Part shown: one piece after another, positions 33,546 to 41,834 of the stretch
How positions within the stretch are numbered: position 1 is the first letter of the stretch
Layout of the letters: each line of letters starts with the position of its first letter
Notes under the pieces: generated by a model
The model's input: only the letters and a program-made list of their open reading frames with translations
Told to the model about the DNA's origin: nothing
Database searches by the model: none
Origin: Janthinobacterium sp. TB1-E2
GTDB lineage: Bacteria; Pseudomonadota; Gammaproteobacteria; Burkholderiales; Burkholderiaceae_D
NCBI RefSeq assembly: GCF_036885605.1
Contig: NZ_CP142523.1
Span: 5,828,001 to 5,892,000, forward strand
Reading direction: 5' to 3'
Length of the DNA: 64,000 bases
Made by a program: the position numbers and the translations under genes

Positions 33546-35249
33546 ATGTCCAAGCTTAAAATCAGTACCCGCCTGGCCTTCAGTTTCGGCCTGATCATTG
33601 TCCTGCTTATCATGGTGGCATTTGTTTCCATCAGCCGCATCCGCAACATCAATGCCTCGACGGAAAAAATCCTCAACGACCGCTATGTCAAGGTCATGCT
33701 GTCCAATGCGATACAGTCCGAGGTCAATATCCAGGCTCGCCTCCTGAGCATCGCCATCATCGGCGCCAACGATGCCGATGAAGTCAGCAGTTCCGTGGCC
33801 AAGGTACAGGCGTCGGTCAAAAAGAACGTGGAACTGCTGGCGCGCCTGAAAGTCCTGGTCAACACGCCCAAGGGGCAGGAGCTGTTCCAGGCCGTGGCGA
33901 ACGGCCACGAAGGCTATGGCAAGACGCGCGATGCGAATATCAAGCTGTTACAAGAAGGCAAATCGGAAACGGCGGGCATTTTCCTGCTGACGCAGCTGCG
34001 TTATCCGCAAGAAAAATTCCTGACGGCACTGGCGGCCATGGCCAGCTTCCAGGAATCGCTGATGGAAAGCGAAGGCAAGCAAGCCGGCGCCGATGGGCGC
34101 ATGGCCATCATCCTGAGCCTGTCCCTGTCGAGCGCCGCGACGGCCATTGCCATCGCGCTGGCCATCCTGATCAGCCGCTCGATCAGCCGCCCCATAGCCG
34201 AAGCCGTCAAGGTGGCGCAACGGGTGGCTGCCGGCGACTTGTCGGTCACCATCGACGCGCGCGGCAACGATGAAACGGGCCTGCTGCTGCGGGCCTTGAA
34301 AGAGATGAATGACAATCTGCAAGGCATCGTGGCGCGGGTGCGCCATGGCACGGATGCCATCGCCCACGGCTCGCGTGAAATCGCCTCCGGCAATATGGAC
34401 CTGTCGTCGCGCACGGAACAGCAAGCCAGCTCGCTGGAAGAAACGGCCTCGTCGATGGAGGAACTGACGTCCACCGTCAAGCAGAATGGCGAAAACGCGC
34501 GCCAGGCCAACCAGATGGCGCAATCGGCCTCCAGCGTGGCCAGCAAGGGCGGTCAGGTAGTGGCCGAAGTGATCACGACCATGGACTCCATCAATGCCTC
34601 GTCAAAGAAAATCGTCGACATCATCGGTGTTATCGACGGCATTGCTTTCCAGACCAATATCCTGGCCCTGAATGCGGCCGTGGAAGCGGCCAGGGCGGGC
34701 GAGCAGGGACGGGGCTTTGCCGTGGTCGCCACGGAAGTGCGCAACCTGGCCCACCGCTCCGCCTCCGCCGCCAAGGAAATCAAGATCCTCATCGACGACT
34801 CCGTGCACCAGGTCAACCTCGGCAGCAGCCTCGTGAACCAGGCGGGCAGCACCATGGAAGAGATCGTCAGCAGCGTGCGGCGCGTCACGGACATCATGGC
34901 CGAGATCACGTCCGCCAGCAACGAGCAGGAAACGGGCATTGAACAGATCAACCAGGCCATCACGGAAATGGATGCCGTGACACAGCAAAATGCGGCCCTC
35001 GTGGAAGAGGCCGCCGCCGCGTCCGAAGCCCTGCAGGATCAGGCGGGCATTCTGGCCGAAGCCGTCAGCGTGTTCAAGCTCGACGGCACGCACCCGCTGC
35101 CGCCGGCGCAGGTGCAAGCCATCCGCGCTCCGGCACGCGCGCCAGCCAAGCCCGCCGCCGCGCCGCGCGTCACGGCAGCGCCCGCGAGGAAAGCAGGCAA
35201 GGCGGGCACCCTGGCCGTGGTCGCCGATGCCGAGTGGGAACAGTACTAA
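33546..35249 (+). CDS. Methyl-accepting chemotaxis protein with C-terminal EWEQY tail
   Basis: 567 aa from ATG 33546. TM1 at about 11-31, a periplasmic four-helix-type domain to about 190, TM2 near 195-217, HAMP (SRSISRPIAEAVKVAQRVAA), methylation helices (QQASSLEETASSMEEL) and the conserved tip GIAFQTNILALNAAVEAARA. The last five residues EWEQY follow an Ala/Pro/Lys-rich flexible linker and resemble the NWETF-type pentapeptide that tethers CheR and CheB in Tar and Tsr. Neither of the other two receptors in the window has such a tail. Confidence 0.92.
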   Translation: MSKLKISTRLAFSFGLIIVLLIMVAFVSISRIRNINASTEKILNDRYVKVMLSNAIQSEVNIQARLLSIAIIGANDADEVSSSVAKVQASVKKNVELLARLKVLVNTPKGQELFQAVANGHEGYGKTRDANIKLLQEGKSETAGIFLLTQLRYPQEKFLTALAAMASFQESLMESEGKQAGADGRMAIILSLSLSSAATAIAIALAILISRSISRPIAEAVKVAQRVAAGDLSVTIDARGNDETGLLLRALKEMNDNLQGIVARVRHGTDAIAHGSREIASGNMDLSSRTEQQASSLEETASSMEELTSTVKQNGENARQANQMAQSASSVASKGGQVVAEVITTMDSINASSKKIVDIIGVIDGIAFQTNILALNAAVEAARAGEQGRGFAVVATEVRNLAHRSASAAKEIKILIDDSVHQVNLGSSLVNQAGSTMEEIVSSVRRVTDIMAEITSASNEQETGIEQINQAITEMDAVTQQNAALVEEAAAASEALQDQAGILAEAVSVFKLDGTHPLPPAQVQAIRAPARAPAKPAAAPRVTAAPARKAGKAGTLAVVADAEWEQY

Positions 35250-35286
35250 GGCAGGACCTGCCGCAAGGCATACATCAGCCTGCGCC

Positions 35287-36639
35287 TCAGCCGCCCGCCA
35301 CCACCATGCTCTCGATGAGGATGGACCCCGTCTCTTTGGTGCCGCGGCGCAAGGTGTCGGCGCCTACGGCCACGATGTTGCGCAGCATGTCTTTCATGTT
35401 GCCGGCGATGGTGATTTCTTCCACCGGGTATTGAATGACGCCATTTTCCACCCAGAAACCGGAGGCGCCGCGCGAATAGTCGCCCGTCACGTAATTGGTT
35501 CCTTGCCCCATCAGTTCCGTCACCAGCAAGCCCGTGCCCAACTTTTTCAGCATGGCGACAAAATCGTCGCTGGCGGCCGTCAGCTTGGAGGTCAGGTACA
35601 GATTGTGCGAACCGCCCGCGTTGCCCGTCGTCTGCATGCCCAGCTTGCGGGCCGTGTAAGTCGACAGGAAATAGCCTTGCACCAGGCCATCCTTGACGAC
35701 GTCGCGGCTGACGGTTTTCACGCCCTCTTCATCGAACGGCGCCGAACCGACGCCGCCGATCACGTGCGGGTCTTCGAAGATCTGCACATGCGACGGCAGC
35801 ACTTGCGTGCCCAGCGAGTCGTTCAGAAACGTGGACTTGCGGTACAGGGCGCCGCCCGAGGTCGCTTGCACATAGGTACCGAGCAAACCGGCCGCCAGCG
35901 GCGCCTCGAACAGCACGGGGCAAGTACGCGTGCCGAGTTTACGCGCATTCAGGCGCGACAGGGCGCGCTCGGCGGCGTAGCGGCCGATGGCTTCCGGGCT
36001 CGACATTTTGGACGCGTCGCGCACGGATGAATACCAGTCGTCGCGCTGCATCTTGGCGCCCTTGCCGGCGATGGGCGCCACGGACAGGGTGTGGCGCGAA
36101 AACGGGTAGCCGCCGATGAAGCCGCGCGAATTGGCGGACACAAAGTGCGATTGCTGCACGTGCACGCTGGCGCCCTCGCTGTTGGTGATGCGCGGGTCGA
36201 CGGCGAACGCGGCCGCTTCGGCCCGCTGGGCCAGTGCGACGGCTTCCTCGGTGGAAATGAGCCACGGATAGAACAGTTGCAGGTCGCGGGGGGACATTTC
36301 CAGCATGTCCGCGTCGGCCAGGCCCGCGCAATCGTCCTCGGCCGTGAAGCGGGCGATGTTGTAGGCCGCGTCCACCGTGGCGCGCAGGGCGGACGGCGAA
36401 AAGTCGGAGGTGCTGGCATTGCCGCGCTTCTTGCCGACAAACACGGTCACGCCCATGCCCTTGTCCTTGTTTTGCTCGATCGTCTCGATCTTGCCTTTTC
36501 GTACAGAAACGGACAGGCCACCGCCTTCGCTGACTTCGACGGCAGCGTCGGTGCCGCCCGCTTCCCGCGCAAAAGACAACACATCACGGGCCAGTTGCTG
36601 CAATTGCTCTTGACTATGGGTAAATACGGAGTCGTTCAT
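35287..36639 (-). CDS. pmbA: PmbA/TldE metalloprotease subunit
   Basis: 450 aa, the usual PmbA length. N-terminal domain with VEVSEGGGLSVSVRKGKIETIEQNKDKGMGVTV split across strands; C-terminal barrel with QGYFLSTYTARKLGM, and GASGFWVENGVIQYPVEEIT near the end. PmbA (TldE) partners TldD in degrading unfolded or antitoxin peptides and maturing some microcins; it lacks the HExxxH motif that TldD supplies, and none is seen here. tldD is not in the window. Divergent from darP, an arrangement common in proteobacteria. Confidence 0.94.
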   Translation of the reverse strand: MNDSVFTHSQEQLQQLARDVLSFAREAGGTDAAVEVSEGGGLSVSVRKGKIETIEQNKDKGMGVTVFVGKKRGNASTSDFSPSALRATVDAAYNIARFTAEDDCAGLADADMLEMSPRDLQLFYPWLISTEEAVALAQRAEAAAFAVDPRITNSEGASVHVQQSHFVSANSRGFIGGYPFSRHTLSVAPIAGKGAKMQRDDWYSSVRDASKMSSPEAIGRYAAERALSRLNARKLGTRTCPVLFEAPLAAGLLGTYVQATSGGALYRKSTFLNDSLGTQVLPSHVQIFEDPHVIGGVGSAPFDEEGVKTVSRDVVKDGLVQGYFLSTYTARKLGMQTTGNAGGSHNLYLTSKLTAASDDFVAMLKKLGTGLLVTELMGQGTNYVTGDYSRGASGFWVENGVIQYPVEEITIAGNMKDMLRNIVAVGADTLRRGTKETGSILIESMVVAGG

Positions 36640-36735
36640 GCGCTGTTTTCTTCGGAAAGCCGCTAAAAAGGTTATCATAGCAGTCGTTTACAGTTTACAG
36701 GAGCGGTCCACAAGTCCTCTCCCGCCTTATATATC

Positions 36736-37335
36736 ATGCCAAATCCAAACCGGGGAGCTTGCGGCTTCCAATCGACCGAATTCGAACAGGAATATGAACG
36801 TCCGTCGAAATCGGAACTCAAACGCCAGATGACCGTCCTGCAAAAGCTGGGCGAAGAACTCGTCAATGAAGCACGCGACCGCGTCAAGCGCGTCCCGATG
36901 CCGGAAGACGTGCGCGACGCCATTCTCGAATGCCAGCAAATCAAGGATCACGAAGGCCGCCGCCGCCAGCTGCAATACGTGGGCAAGAAGATGCGCACTC
37001 TGGATGAAGAAGAAGTTGCCGCCATCCAACGCACCATCGATAGCTGGAAAGGCTTGTCGAAAGCCGACACGGCCAATATGCACGCGATGGAACGCCGCCG
37101 CGACAAGCTGTTGACGGACGACAAGGCGTTGACCGTCTTGCTGTCGGAAAACCCGGAACTGGACGTGCAGCACCTGCGCACCCTGATCCGCAATGCCCGC
37201 AAAGAGCAAGCCGAGAACAAGCCGCCAAAAGCCTACCGTGAAATCTTCCAGATTTTGAAAGAGATCGCCAAGAAGAAAAACGGCGGCAAGAAAGATGCCG
37301 ACGAAGATGACGTTGAAGGCGAAGACGACGAGTAA
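36736..37335 (+). CDS. darP: DarP (YjgA): 50S ribosomal subunit assembly factor
   Basis: 199 aa, highly charged and helical, with SELKRQMTVLQKLGEELV and ILECQQIKDHEGRRRQLQYV typical of the DUF615/YjgA family. The E. coli protein associates with late pre-50S particles. A C-terminal Lys/Glu/Asp tail is disordered in appearance. The gene is divergent from pmbA by 96 bases and followed within five bases by a half-copy of the dispersed palindrome, then a terminator. Confidence 0.94.
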   Translation: MPNPNRGACGFQSTEFEQEYERPSKSELKRQMTVLQKLGEELVNEARDRVKRVPMPEDVRDAILECQQIKDHEGRRRQLQYVGKKMRTLDEEEVAAIQRTIDSWKGLSKADTANMHAMERRRDKLLTDDKALTVLLSENPELDVQHLRTLIRNARKEQAENKPPKAYREIFQILKEIAKKKNGGKKDADEDDVEGEDDE

Positions 37336-37340
37336 AAAAC

Positions 37341-37355
37341 TGGGGTCTGACCCCA
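37341..37355. repeat. Dispersed stop-codon-proximal palindrome, half copy
   Basis: TGGGGTCTGACCCCA followed by GCATT. It carries one arm pair of the longer element at 15708, 26599 and 63089 and begins five bases after the darP stop. Confidence 0.75.
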
Positions 37356-37366
37356 GCATTGACGAA

Positions 37367-37392
37367 AAACCGGGATCAGCCCGGTTTTTTTA
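37367..37392 (+). terminator. Rho-independent terminator after darP
   Basis: AACCGGG and CCCGGTT arms around ATCAG, followed by a T-run. It lies about 30 bases after the darP stop and 20 bases before mogA, so mogA probably has its own promoter or depends on read-through. Confidence 0.8.
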
Positions 37393-37411
37393 CGACATAG
37401 ACAGGTGCCCC

Positions 37412-38041
37412 ATGACCACGATAGAAGACGAATTGATTATCGGCCTCGTGTCGATCTCGGACCGCGCCAGCGGCGGCGTATATGAAGACCTGGGCATCCC
37501 GGCCCTGGAAAGCTGGCTGTCCGCCGCCATCCGCACGCCTTTCCGACTGGAAAAGCGGTTGATCCCGGACGAGCGCTCGCAGATTGAAAACACCCTGATC
37601 GACATGGTCGACCTGAGCCACTGCCATCTGATCCTGACGACGGGTGGCACGGGACCGGCGCGGCGCGACGTCACGCCGGACGCCACCTTGTCCGTCGGGA
37701 CCAAGGAAATGCCCGGTTTCGGCGAACAGATGCGCCAGATCAGCCTGCAATTCGTGCCGACGGCGATCCTGTCGCGCCAGGTGGCCGTGATCCGCGAAAC
37801 GCCCGAGCGCGCCGCCCTGATCATGAACTTGCCGGGCCAGCCGAAAGCCATCAAGGAAACCCTGGAAGGCTTGAAAGACGCCGCTGGCGTGCAACTGGTG
37901 AACGGCATCTTTGCCGCCGTGCCATATTGCATCGACCTCATCGGTGGCCCCTACATGGAAACCGATCCGGCCATCTGCAAGGCCTTCCGCCCCAAATCGG
38001 CGCTGCGTCCGGCGCAACCATTACCAGAGGAAAACACATGA
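37412..38041 (+). CDS. mogA: MogA: molybdopterin adenylyltransferase
   Basis: 209 aa. The MPT-binding motif TTGGTGPARRDVTPDAT, then EMPGFGEQMRQISLQFVPTAILSR and LPGQPKAIKETL, identify MogA rather than the catalytically different MoaB. It adenylates molybdopterin before molybdate insertion by MoeA. ATG 37412 is preceded by AGGTG. The stop overlaps the esterase start (ATGA). Confidence 0.94.
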   Translation: MTTIEDELIIGLVSISDRASGGVYEDLGIPALESWLSAAIRTPFRLEKRLIPDERSQIENTLIDMVDLSHCHLILTTGGTGPARRDVTPDATLSVGTKEMPGFGEQMRQISLQFVPTAILSRQVAVIRETPERAALIMNLPGQPKAIKETLEGLKDAAGVQLVNGIFAAVPYCIDLIGGPYMETDPAICKAFRPKSALRPAQPLPEENT

Positions 38042-38706
38042 GCAACTTGCTGGAAACCATAGAACTCGACAGCGCACCGAATCCTACCGTCGCCATCATC
38101 TGGATGCACGGCCTGGGCGCAGACGGCAACGACTTCGTTCCTCTGGTAAAAGAACTCGATTTGCGCGGCTGCCCCGCCATCCGCTTCATTTTCCCCAGCG
38201 CCGGCACCATGCCCGTCACCATCAACAACGGTTATGTGATGCGCGCCTGGTACGACATTCTCGTGAACGACCTCGTGCGCCGCGAAGATGAGGCTGGCTT
38301 GCGTGCCTCGCAGGCGCAGATCGAAGCGCTGATCGCGCGCGAAAAGGCGCGCGGCATTCCCGCCAGCCGCATCATCCTGGCCGGCTTCTCGCAAGGCTGC
38401 GCCATGACCTTGCAAACGGGCTTGCGCCACGCGGAACCGCTGGCCGGCCTGATGTGCCTGTCCGGCTATCTGCCGCTGGCCGACAAGACGGCAGCCGAGC
38501 GCACGCCGGCAAGCCTGCAGACGCCGGTCTTCATGGCGCACGGCACGGCCGACCCCGTGGTACCGGTAGCCCGCGCACAGCAGTCGCGCGACTTGCTCAC
38601 CGGCATGGGTTACAAGGTGGAGTGGCGCGAGTACATGATGCAGCACTCGCTGTGCCAGGAAGAAATCGACGCCATCGGCGCGTGGCTGAAAAAAGTGCTG
38701 GCCTAA
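38038..38706 (+). CDS. Alpha/beta-hydrolase, phospholipase/carboxylesterase (YpfH/acyl-protein-thioesterase-like)
   Basis: 222 aa serine esterase. Nucleophile Ser118 in GFSQG, Asp172 in GTADPVVP, His203 in MQHSLC, and the oxyanion motif WMHGLGADGNDF near 22-33. This is the family of Pseudomonas carboxylesterase II and eukaryotic acyl-protein thioesterases; the natural substrate is not evident. It overlaps mogA by four bases but no functional link is known. Confidence 0.9.
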   Translation: MSNLLETIELDSAPNPTVAIIWMHGLGADGNDFVPLVKELDLRGCPAIRFIFPSAGTMPVTINNGYVMRAWYDILVNDLVRREDEAGLRASQAQIEALIAREKARGIPASRIILAGFSQGCAMTLQTGLRHAEPLAGLMCLSGYLPLADKTAAERTPASLQTPVFMAHGTADPVVPVARAQQSRDLLTGMGYKVEWREYMMQHSLCQEEIDAIGAWLKKVLA

Positions 38707-38710
38707 AATA

Positions 38711-38738
38711 AACAGGCGCGGTGTGCGCCGCGCCTGTT
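38711..38738. terminator. Bidirectional terminator between convergent esterase and protease genes
   Basis: A perfect 10-bp stem AACAGGCGCG/CGCGCCTGTT. On the leftward strand it is followed by TATTTTA; on the rightward strand by GTCTTG, a weaker tail. Confidence 0.75.
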
Positions 38739-38761
38739 GTCTTGCGAAACGCCGGGAACGA

Positions 38762-40315
38762 TCAGTTCGCCGGCGTTTTTTCATTCCATATTTTCAACAT
38801 GTCGGGCGACGCTTCCGAGCGGATGCCGTTGTCCGTCAGTATCGATTCCGTCGCTGCCAGCATGTCCTTGCGGGGCACGACGACCATTTCCGCATCGCGC
38901 TGCTGGAAGCGGAACGTCAGCAAGTCATCGGTCTGGTCGCGCAGCAAGGCCACCAGGTGCGCCAGGCTGCGCACGCGCACGCCATTGACGGAATCGACGA
39001 CCGAGAAGAAACGGGTACTGTAGCCATTCATCAGCTTGTGCGGGAAGAATGGCGCGGCGATCACCACCAGCTCTTCGCGCTCGCTATCGGGCGCATCGCC
39101 GCGCCGCGTGGCCAGCGGATTGCCGGCAAACGCCATGCCGCCCAGGATCGCCGGGTTGCCATTCGGCGCCGCCATGAATTCCGTGGTGGCGCGCGAAAAC
39201 ACCATCGGGCCAAAGATGAAATAAGACGGGTAATTGCCCTGCAGACCGGCGATCAGCATCGGATGCGCGGCCGAGACGGGTACCTTGATTTTCAGGGGTG
39301 CTCCCTGGCGCACCACCGTCAGCGGCAGTTCGCCGTCTTTCGCCAGCTGCTGCACCCGGTACTGGAAGCGCACGCGGCTGTTGGCATTCAGCTTGACCAT
39401 GCCCTGGTTGTCGATGGGAAAATCGCCAATATGCGTGATGACATCCCACTCCTTGAGCGGGTAGGCCGCATCCTTGCTGGCCGGCGTCATCACGACAGCG
39501 CCCTCGACACCCTTGGCCAGCTTCAGATAGGTGCGCAACGCGGGGTTTTCCAGCGTTTGCGTCACGTCGCGCATGGCCGGCTTGCCCTTGGGCGCGCCAC
39601 TTTCCTGGTCGCGCAGGAACAGCTCGATTTCCTCGTTGGGGATGATGTAGCCAATGTTTTGCGCATTGAGCATGCCGGCAAAGGCCAGGCCGATCATCTT
39701 GTCGCCAGCGATCACGGGGCCGCCGCTATTGCCCGGATTGATGGCCGCATCGATCTGGATGCGCAGGCCGGAGACGGGGAAGTTGTAGCGCACGAATTCG
39801 ATGCGCGAGACGATGCCCTTGGTGATCGACAGCGACGTGCCGCCCGTCGGATAACCGTACGCGAGCACGGCATCGCGCACGTCTGGCAAGACATTGGCGC
39901 GCGGCACGGCTTTGTGGCTGGCGAAAAAACTGTCGTCGTCGATTTTCAGCAAGGCCAGGTCCATGCCGCGCGAGATGGCCAGCACGGTCGCCGGGATCTT
40001 GTCGCCGGCACCGTTGGCCTGGATCTGCACCTGGCTGGCATAGCCGACCACGTGCGCATTGGTGAGGATGCGGCGGCCTTCGATGACGACGCCGGAGCCC
40101 GTCACCTCTTGCGGCGCGGCCTTGCTCCACGGCTTGTACGGATCAGGCCCGCGCAGGGTGGAAAACACCTTGACGACGGAGTTTTCCAGGGCGGAAGCGC
40201 TGGCGCTGGCGGCCGTCTCGGCGGCAAGCGCACGCACCGTCATCAAGGGGCAAAAAGAAAGGGCCAGCGCCAGGAAGGCGCGGCCCATCAGGGTGAAGCA
40301 CGGACGAGTTTTCAT
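38762..40315 (-). CDS. Deg/HtrA-type serine protease, plant Deg9-like architecture
   Basis: 517 aa with a Sec signal (MKTRPCFTLMGRAFLALALS, cut after ALAA). Catalytic triad His88 (TNAHVV), Asp119 (GMDLALLKI), Ser196 (NPGNSGGPV). The C-terminal half contains a PDZ-like segment (KEWDVITHIGDFPI) and a second degenerate module, matching the long Deg proteases rather than DegP or DegS. Periplasmic location is inferred from the signal. It is monocistronic; no stress promoter was recognised upstream. Confidence 0.85.
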   Translation of the reverse strand: MKTRPCFTLMGRAFLALALSFCPLMTVRALAAETAASASASALENSVVKVFSTLRGPDPYKPWSKAAPQEVTGSGVVIEGRRILTNAHVVGYASQVQIQANGAGDKIPATVLAISRGMDLALLKIDDDSFFASHKAVPRANVLPDVRDAVLAYGYPTGGTSLSITKGIVSRIEFVRYNFPVSGLRIQIDAAINPGNSGGPVIAGDKMIGLAFAGMLNAQNIGYIIPNEEIELFLRDQESGAPKGKPAMRDVTQTLENPALRTYLKLAKGVEGAVVMTPASKDAAYPLKEWDVITHIGDFPIDNQGMVKLNANSRVRFQYRVQQLAKDGELPLTVVRQGAPLKIKVPVSAAHPMLIAGLQGNYPSYFIFGPMVFSRATTEFMAAPNGNPAILGGMAFAGNPLATRRGDAPDSEREELVVIAAPFFPHKLMNGYSTRFFSVVDSVNGVRVRSLAHLVALLRDQTDDLLTFRFQQRDAEMVVVPRKDMLAATESILTDNGIRSEASPDMLKIWNEKTPAN

Positions 40316-40419
40316 TGAGCTTGTTGGCAATGGAAGGGAAGTAAAATTATATATTGAATAATTGCAACTTCATTACACTTTGTCCATCTTTGCCGAAGAA
40401 CTCCTCTAAACTCATCTCA

Positions 40420-40986
40420 TCAGGCGGGCATGGGCGGCACGCCCAATGCCGGCACGGCCGTCTGTGCCCCATTCATCACCATGGCCAGGAAGGTGTAGTA
40501 GCCATTGATGCCCATCAAGTCGACCACGCCGTGCTCGCCGAACAGGGCCAGCGCCCGCGCATACGTGGCGTCGCTGATCCGCTTGTTCTGCTGCAACTCG
40601 ATGCAAAAGTCGTGCACGGCTTGCTCATCGTCTTTCAGGGCAAGCGGTACGCGCCGTTCAGCAATGGCGTCCACGGCCGCTTGCGCGATGCCGTTCTGCA
40701 CGGCCAGCGGCGCGTGGATAGCCCACTCGACTTGCTGGTCCCACTGGCGCGCCGTCACCAGGATCGCCAGTTCCGACAGGCGCGTGCCGATCGCGCTGCG
40801 GTAGCGCAGGTATTCACCCATGCGCTGCGCCGTTTCCATCAGCTCGGGGCTGCGGATCAGCGGCACGAAGGGGCCGTACAGCGCCCCGCGCGGGCCGTCG
40901 ATGATGGCTTGCGCGGCCGTGCGCTGCTGCTGGTCCAGCTGGTCCAGCGGCAACGCGGGCAAACGGTCGATATCACTACCGGCCAT
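40420..40986 (-). CDS. Carboxymuconolactone decarboxylase (CMD)/AhpD-like family protein without CxxC
   Basis: 188 aa all-helical protein. RLSELAILVTARQWDQQVEWAIHAPLA is split as the CMD core (charge-relay EW..H), but the CxxC of AhpD-type peroxidases is absent; the only Cys is in HDFCIEL. So a decarboxylase/lactone-type or structural role is more likely than a disulfide reductase. The ATG lies on the last base of the FAH stop codon (TGATG), tying it to the KamA operon. Confidence 0.82.
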   Translation of the reverse strand: MAGSDIDRLPALPLDQLDQQQRTAAQAIIDGPRGALYGPFVPLIRSPELMETAQRMGEYLRYRSAIGTRLSELAILVTARQWDQQVEWAIHAPLAVQNGIAQAAVDAIAERRVPLALKDDEQAVHDFCIELQQNKRISDATYARALALFGEHGVVDLMGINGYYTFLAMVMNGAQTAVPALGVPPMPA

Positions 40987-41834
40987 CAGGCGGTCCAGGC
41001 GACCACGTCCTGCTGCTGTTCACCGAGGCCGGCGATACCCAGGCGCATGCTGTCGCCTTTTTTGAGGAAGCGCTGCGGCTTGCGGCCCTGGCCCACGCCC
41101 GGCGGCGTGCCCGTGGCGATGACGTCGCCCGGTTCCAGGGTCATGAATTGCGACAAATAGCTGACGATCTGCGCCACCGTGAAAATCATGGTTTGCGTAT
41201 TGCCGGTCTGCATGCGCTTGCCGTTGACTTCCAGGTACAGGTCCAGGTCCTGCTCGTCGATGACTTCATCGCGCGTCACCAGCCACGGGCCGACAGGGCC
41301 GAAGGTGTCGCAGCCCTTGCCTTTATCCCACTGGCCGCCCCGCTCCAGCTGGAACGAACGCTCGGAAATGTCGTTGACGACGCAATAGCCGGCCACGTAT
41401 TTCAAGGCGTCCTCTTCGCTCACGTATTGCGCGCGCGTGCCGATGATCACGCCCAATTCCACTTCCCAGTCCGTCTTTTTCGAGCCTTTTGGCAGCACGA
41501 CATTGTCGTCCGGGCCATTCAGGCAAGTAATGGCCTTCATGAACACGATCGGTTCGGCGGGAATAGCCATGCCGGATTCGGCTGCGTGATCCGCATAATT
41601 GAGGCCGATGCCGATGAACTTGCCGACTTTCGCCAGCGGCACGCCGAAGCGTGGATTGCCGCGCACCAAAGGCAAGGTCTTTTCGTCGAGCTTGGCCAGC
41701 TTGCGCAGGGCCTTGTCGGACAGTTGTGCGCCGTCAATATCGGCAATCACGCCGGACAGGTCGCGCAGTTTGCCTTCTTCATCGATCAGGCCCGGTTTTT
41801 CCTTGCCTGGACGTCCATAACGAACGAGTTTCAT
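40986..41834 (-). CDS. Fumarylacetoacetate hydrolase (FAH) family protein
   Basis: 282 aa. GIGLNYADHAAESGM and the metal-binding WEVELGVIIGTRAQYVSEED contain the Glu/Glu pair; DVIATGTPPGVGQG and TMIFTVAQIVSYLSQFMTL complete the FAH fold. The family includes ureidoglycolate lyase, acylpyruvate hydrolases and diketo-acid hydrolases; the substrate cannot be read. AAGGAAG precedes the ATG, and the start is inside the 3' end of the MFS gene. Confidence 0.88.
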   Translation of the reverse strand: MKLVRYGRPGKEKPGLIDEEGKLRDLSGVIADIDGAQLSDKALRKLAKLDEKTLPLVRGNPRFGVPLAKVGKFIGIGLNYADHAAESGMAIPAEPIVFMKAITCLNGPDDNVVLPKGSKKTDWEVELGVIIGTRAQYVSEEDALKYVAGYCVVNDISERSFQLERGGQWDKGKGCDTFGPVGPWLVTRDEVIDEQDLDLYLEVNGKRMQTGNTQTMIFTVAQIVSYLSQFMTLEPGDVIATGTPPGVGQGRKPQRFLKKGDSMRLGIAGLGEQQQDVVAWTA

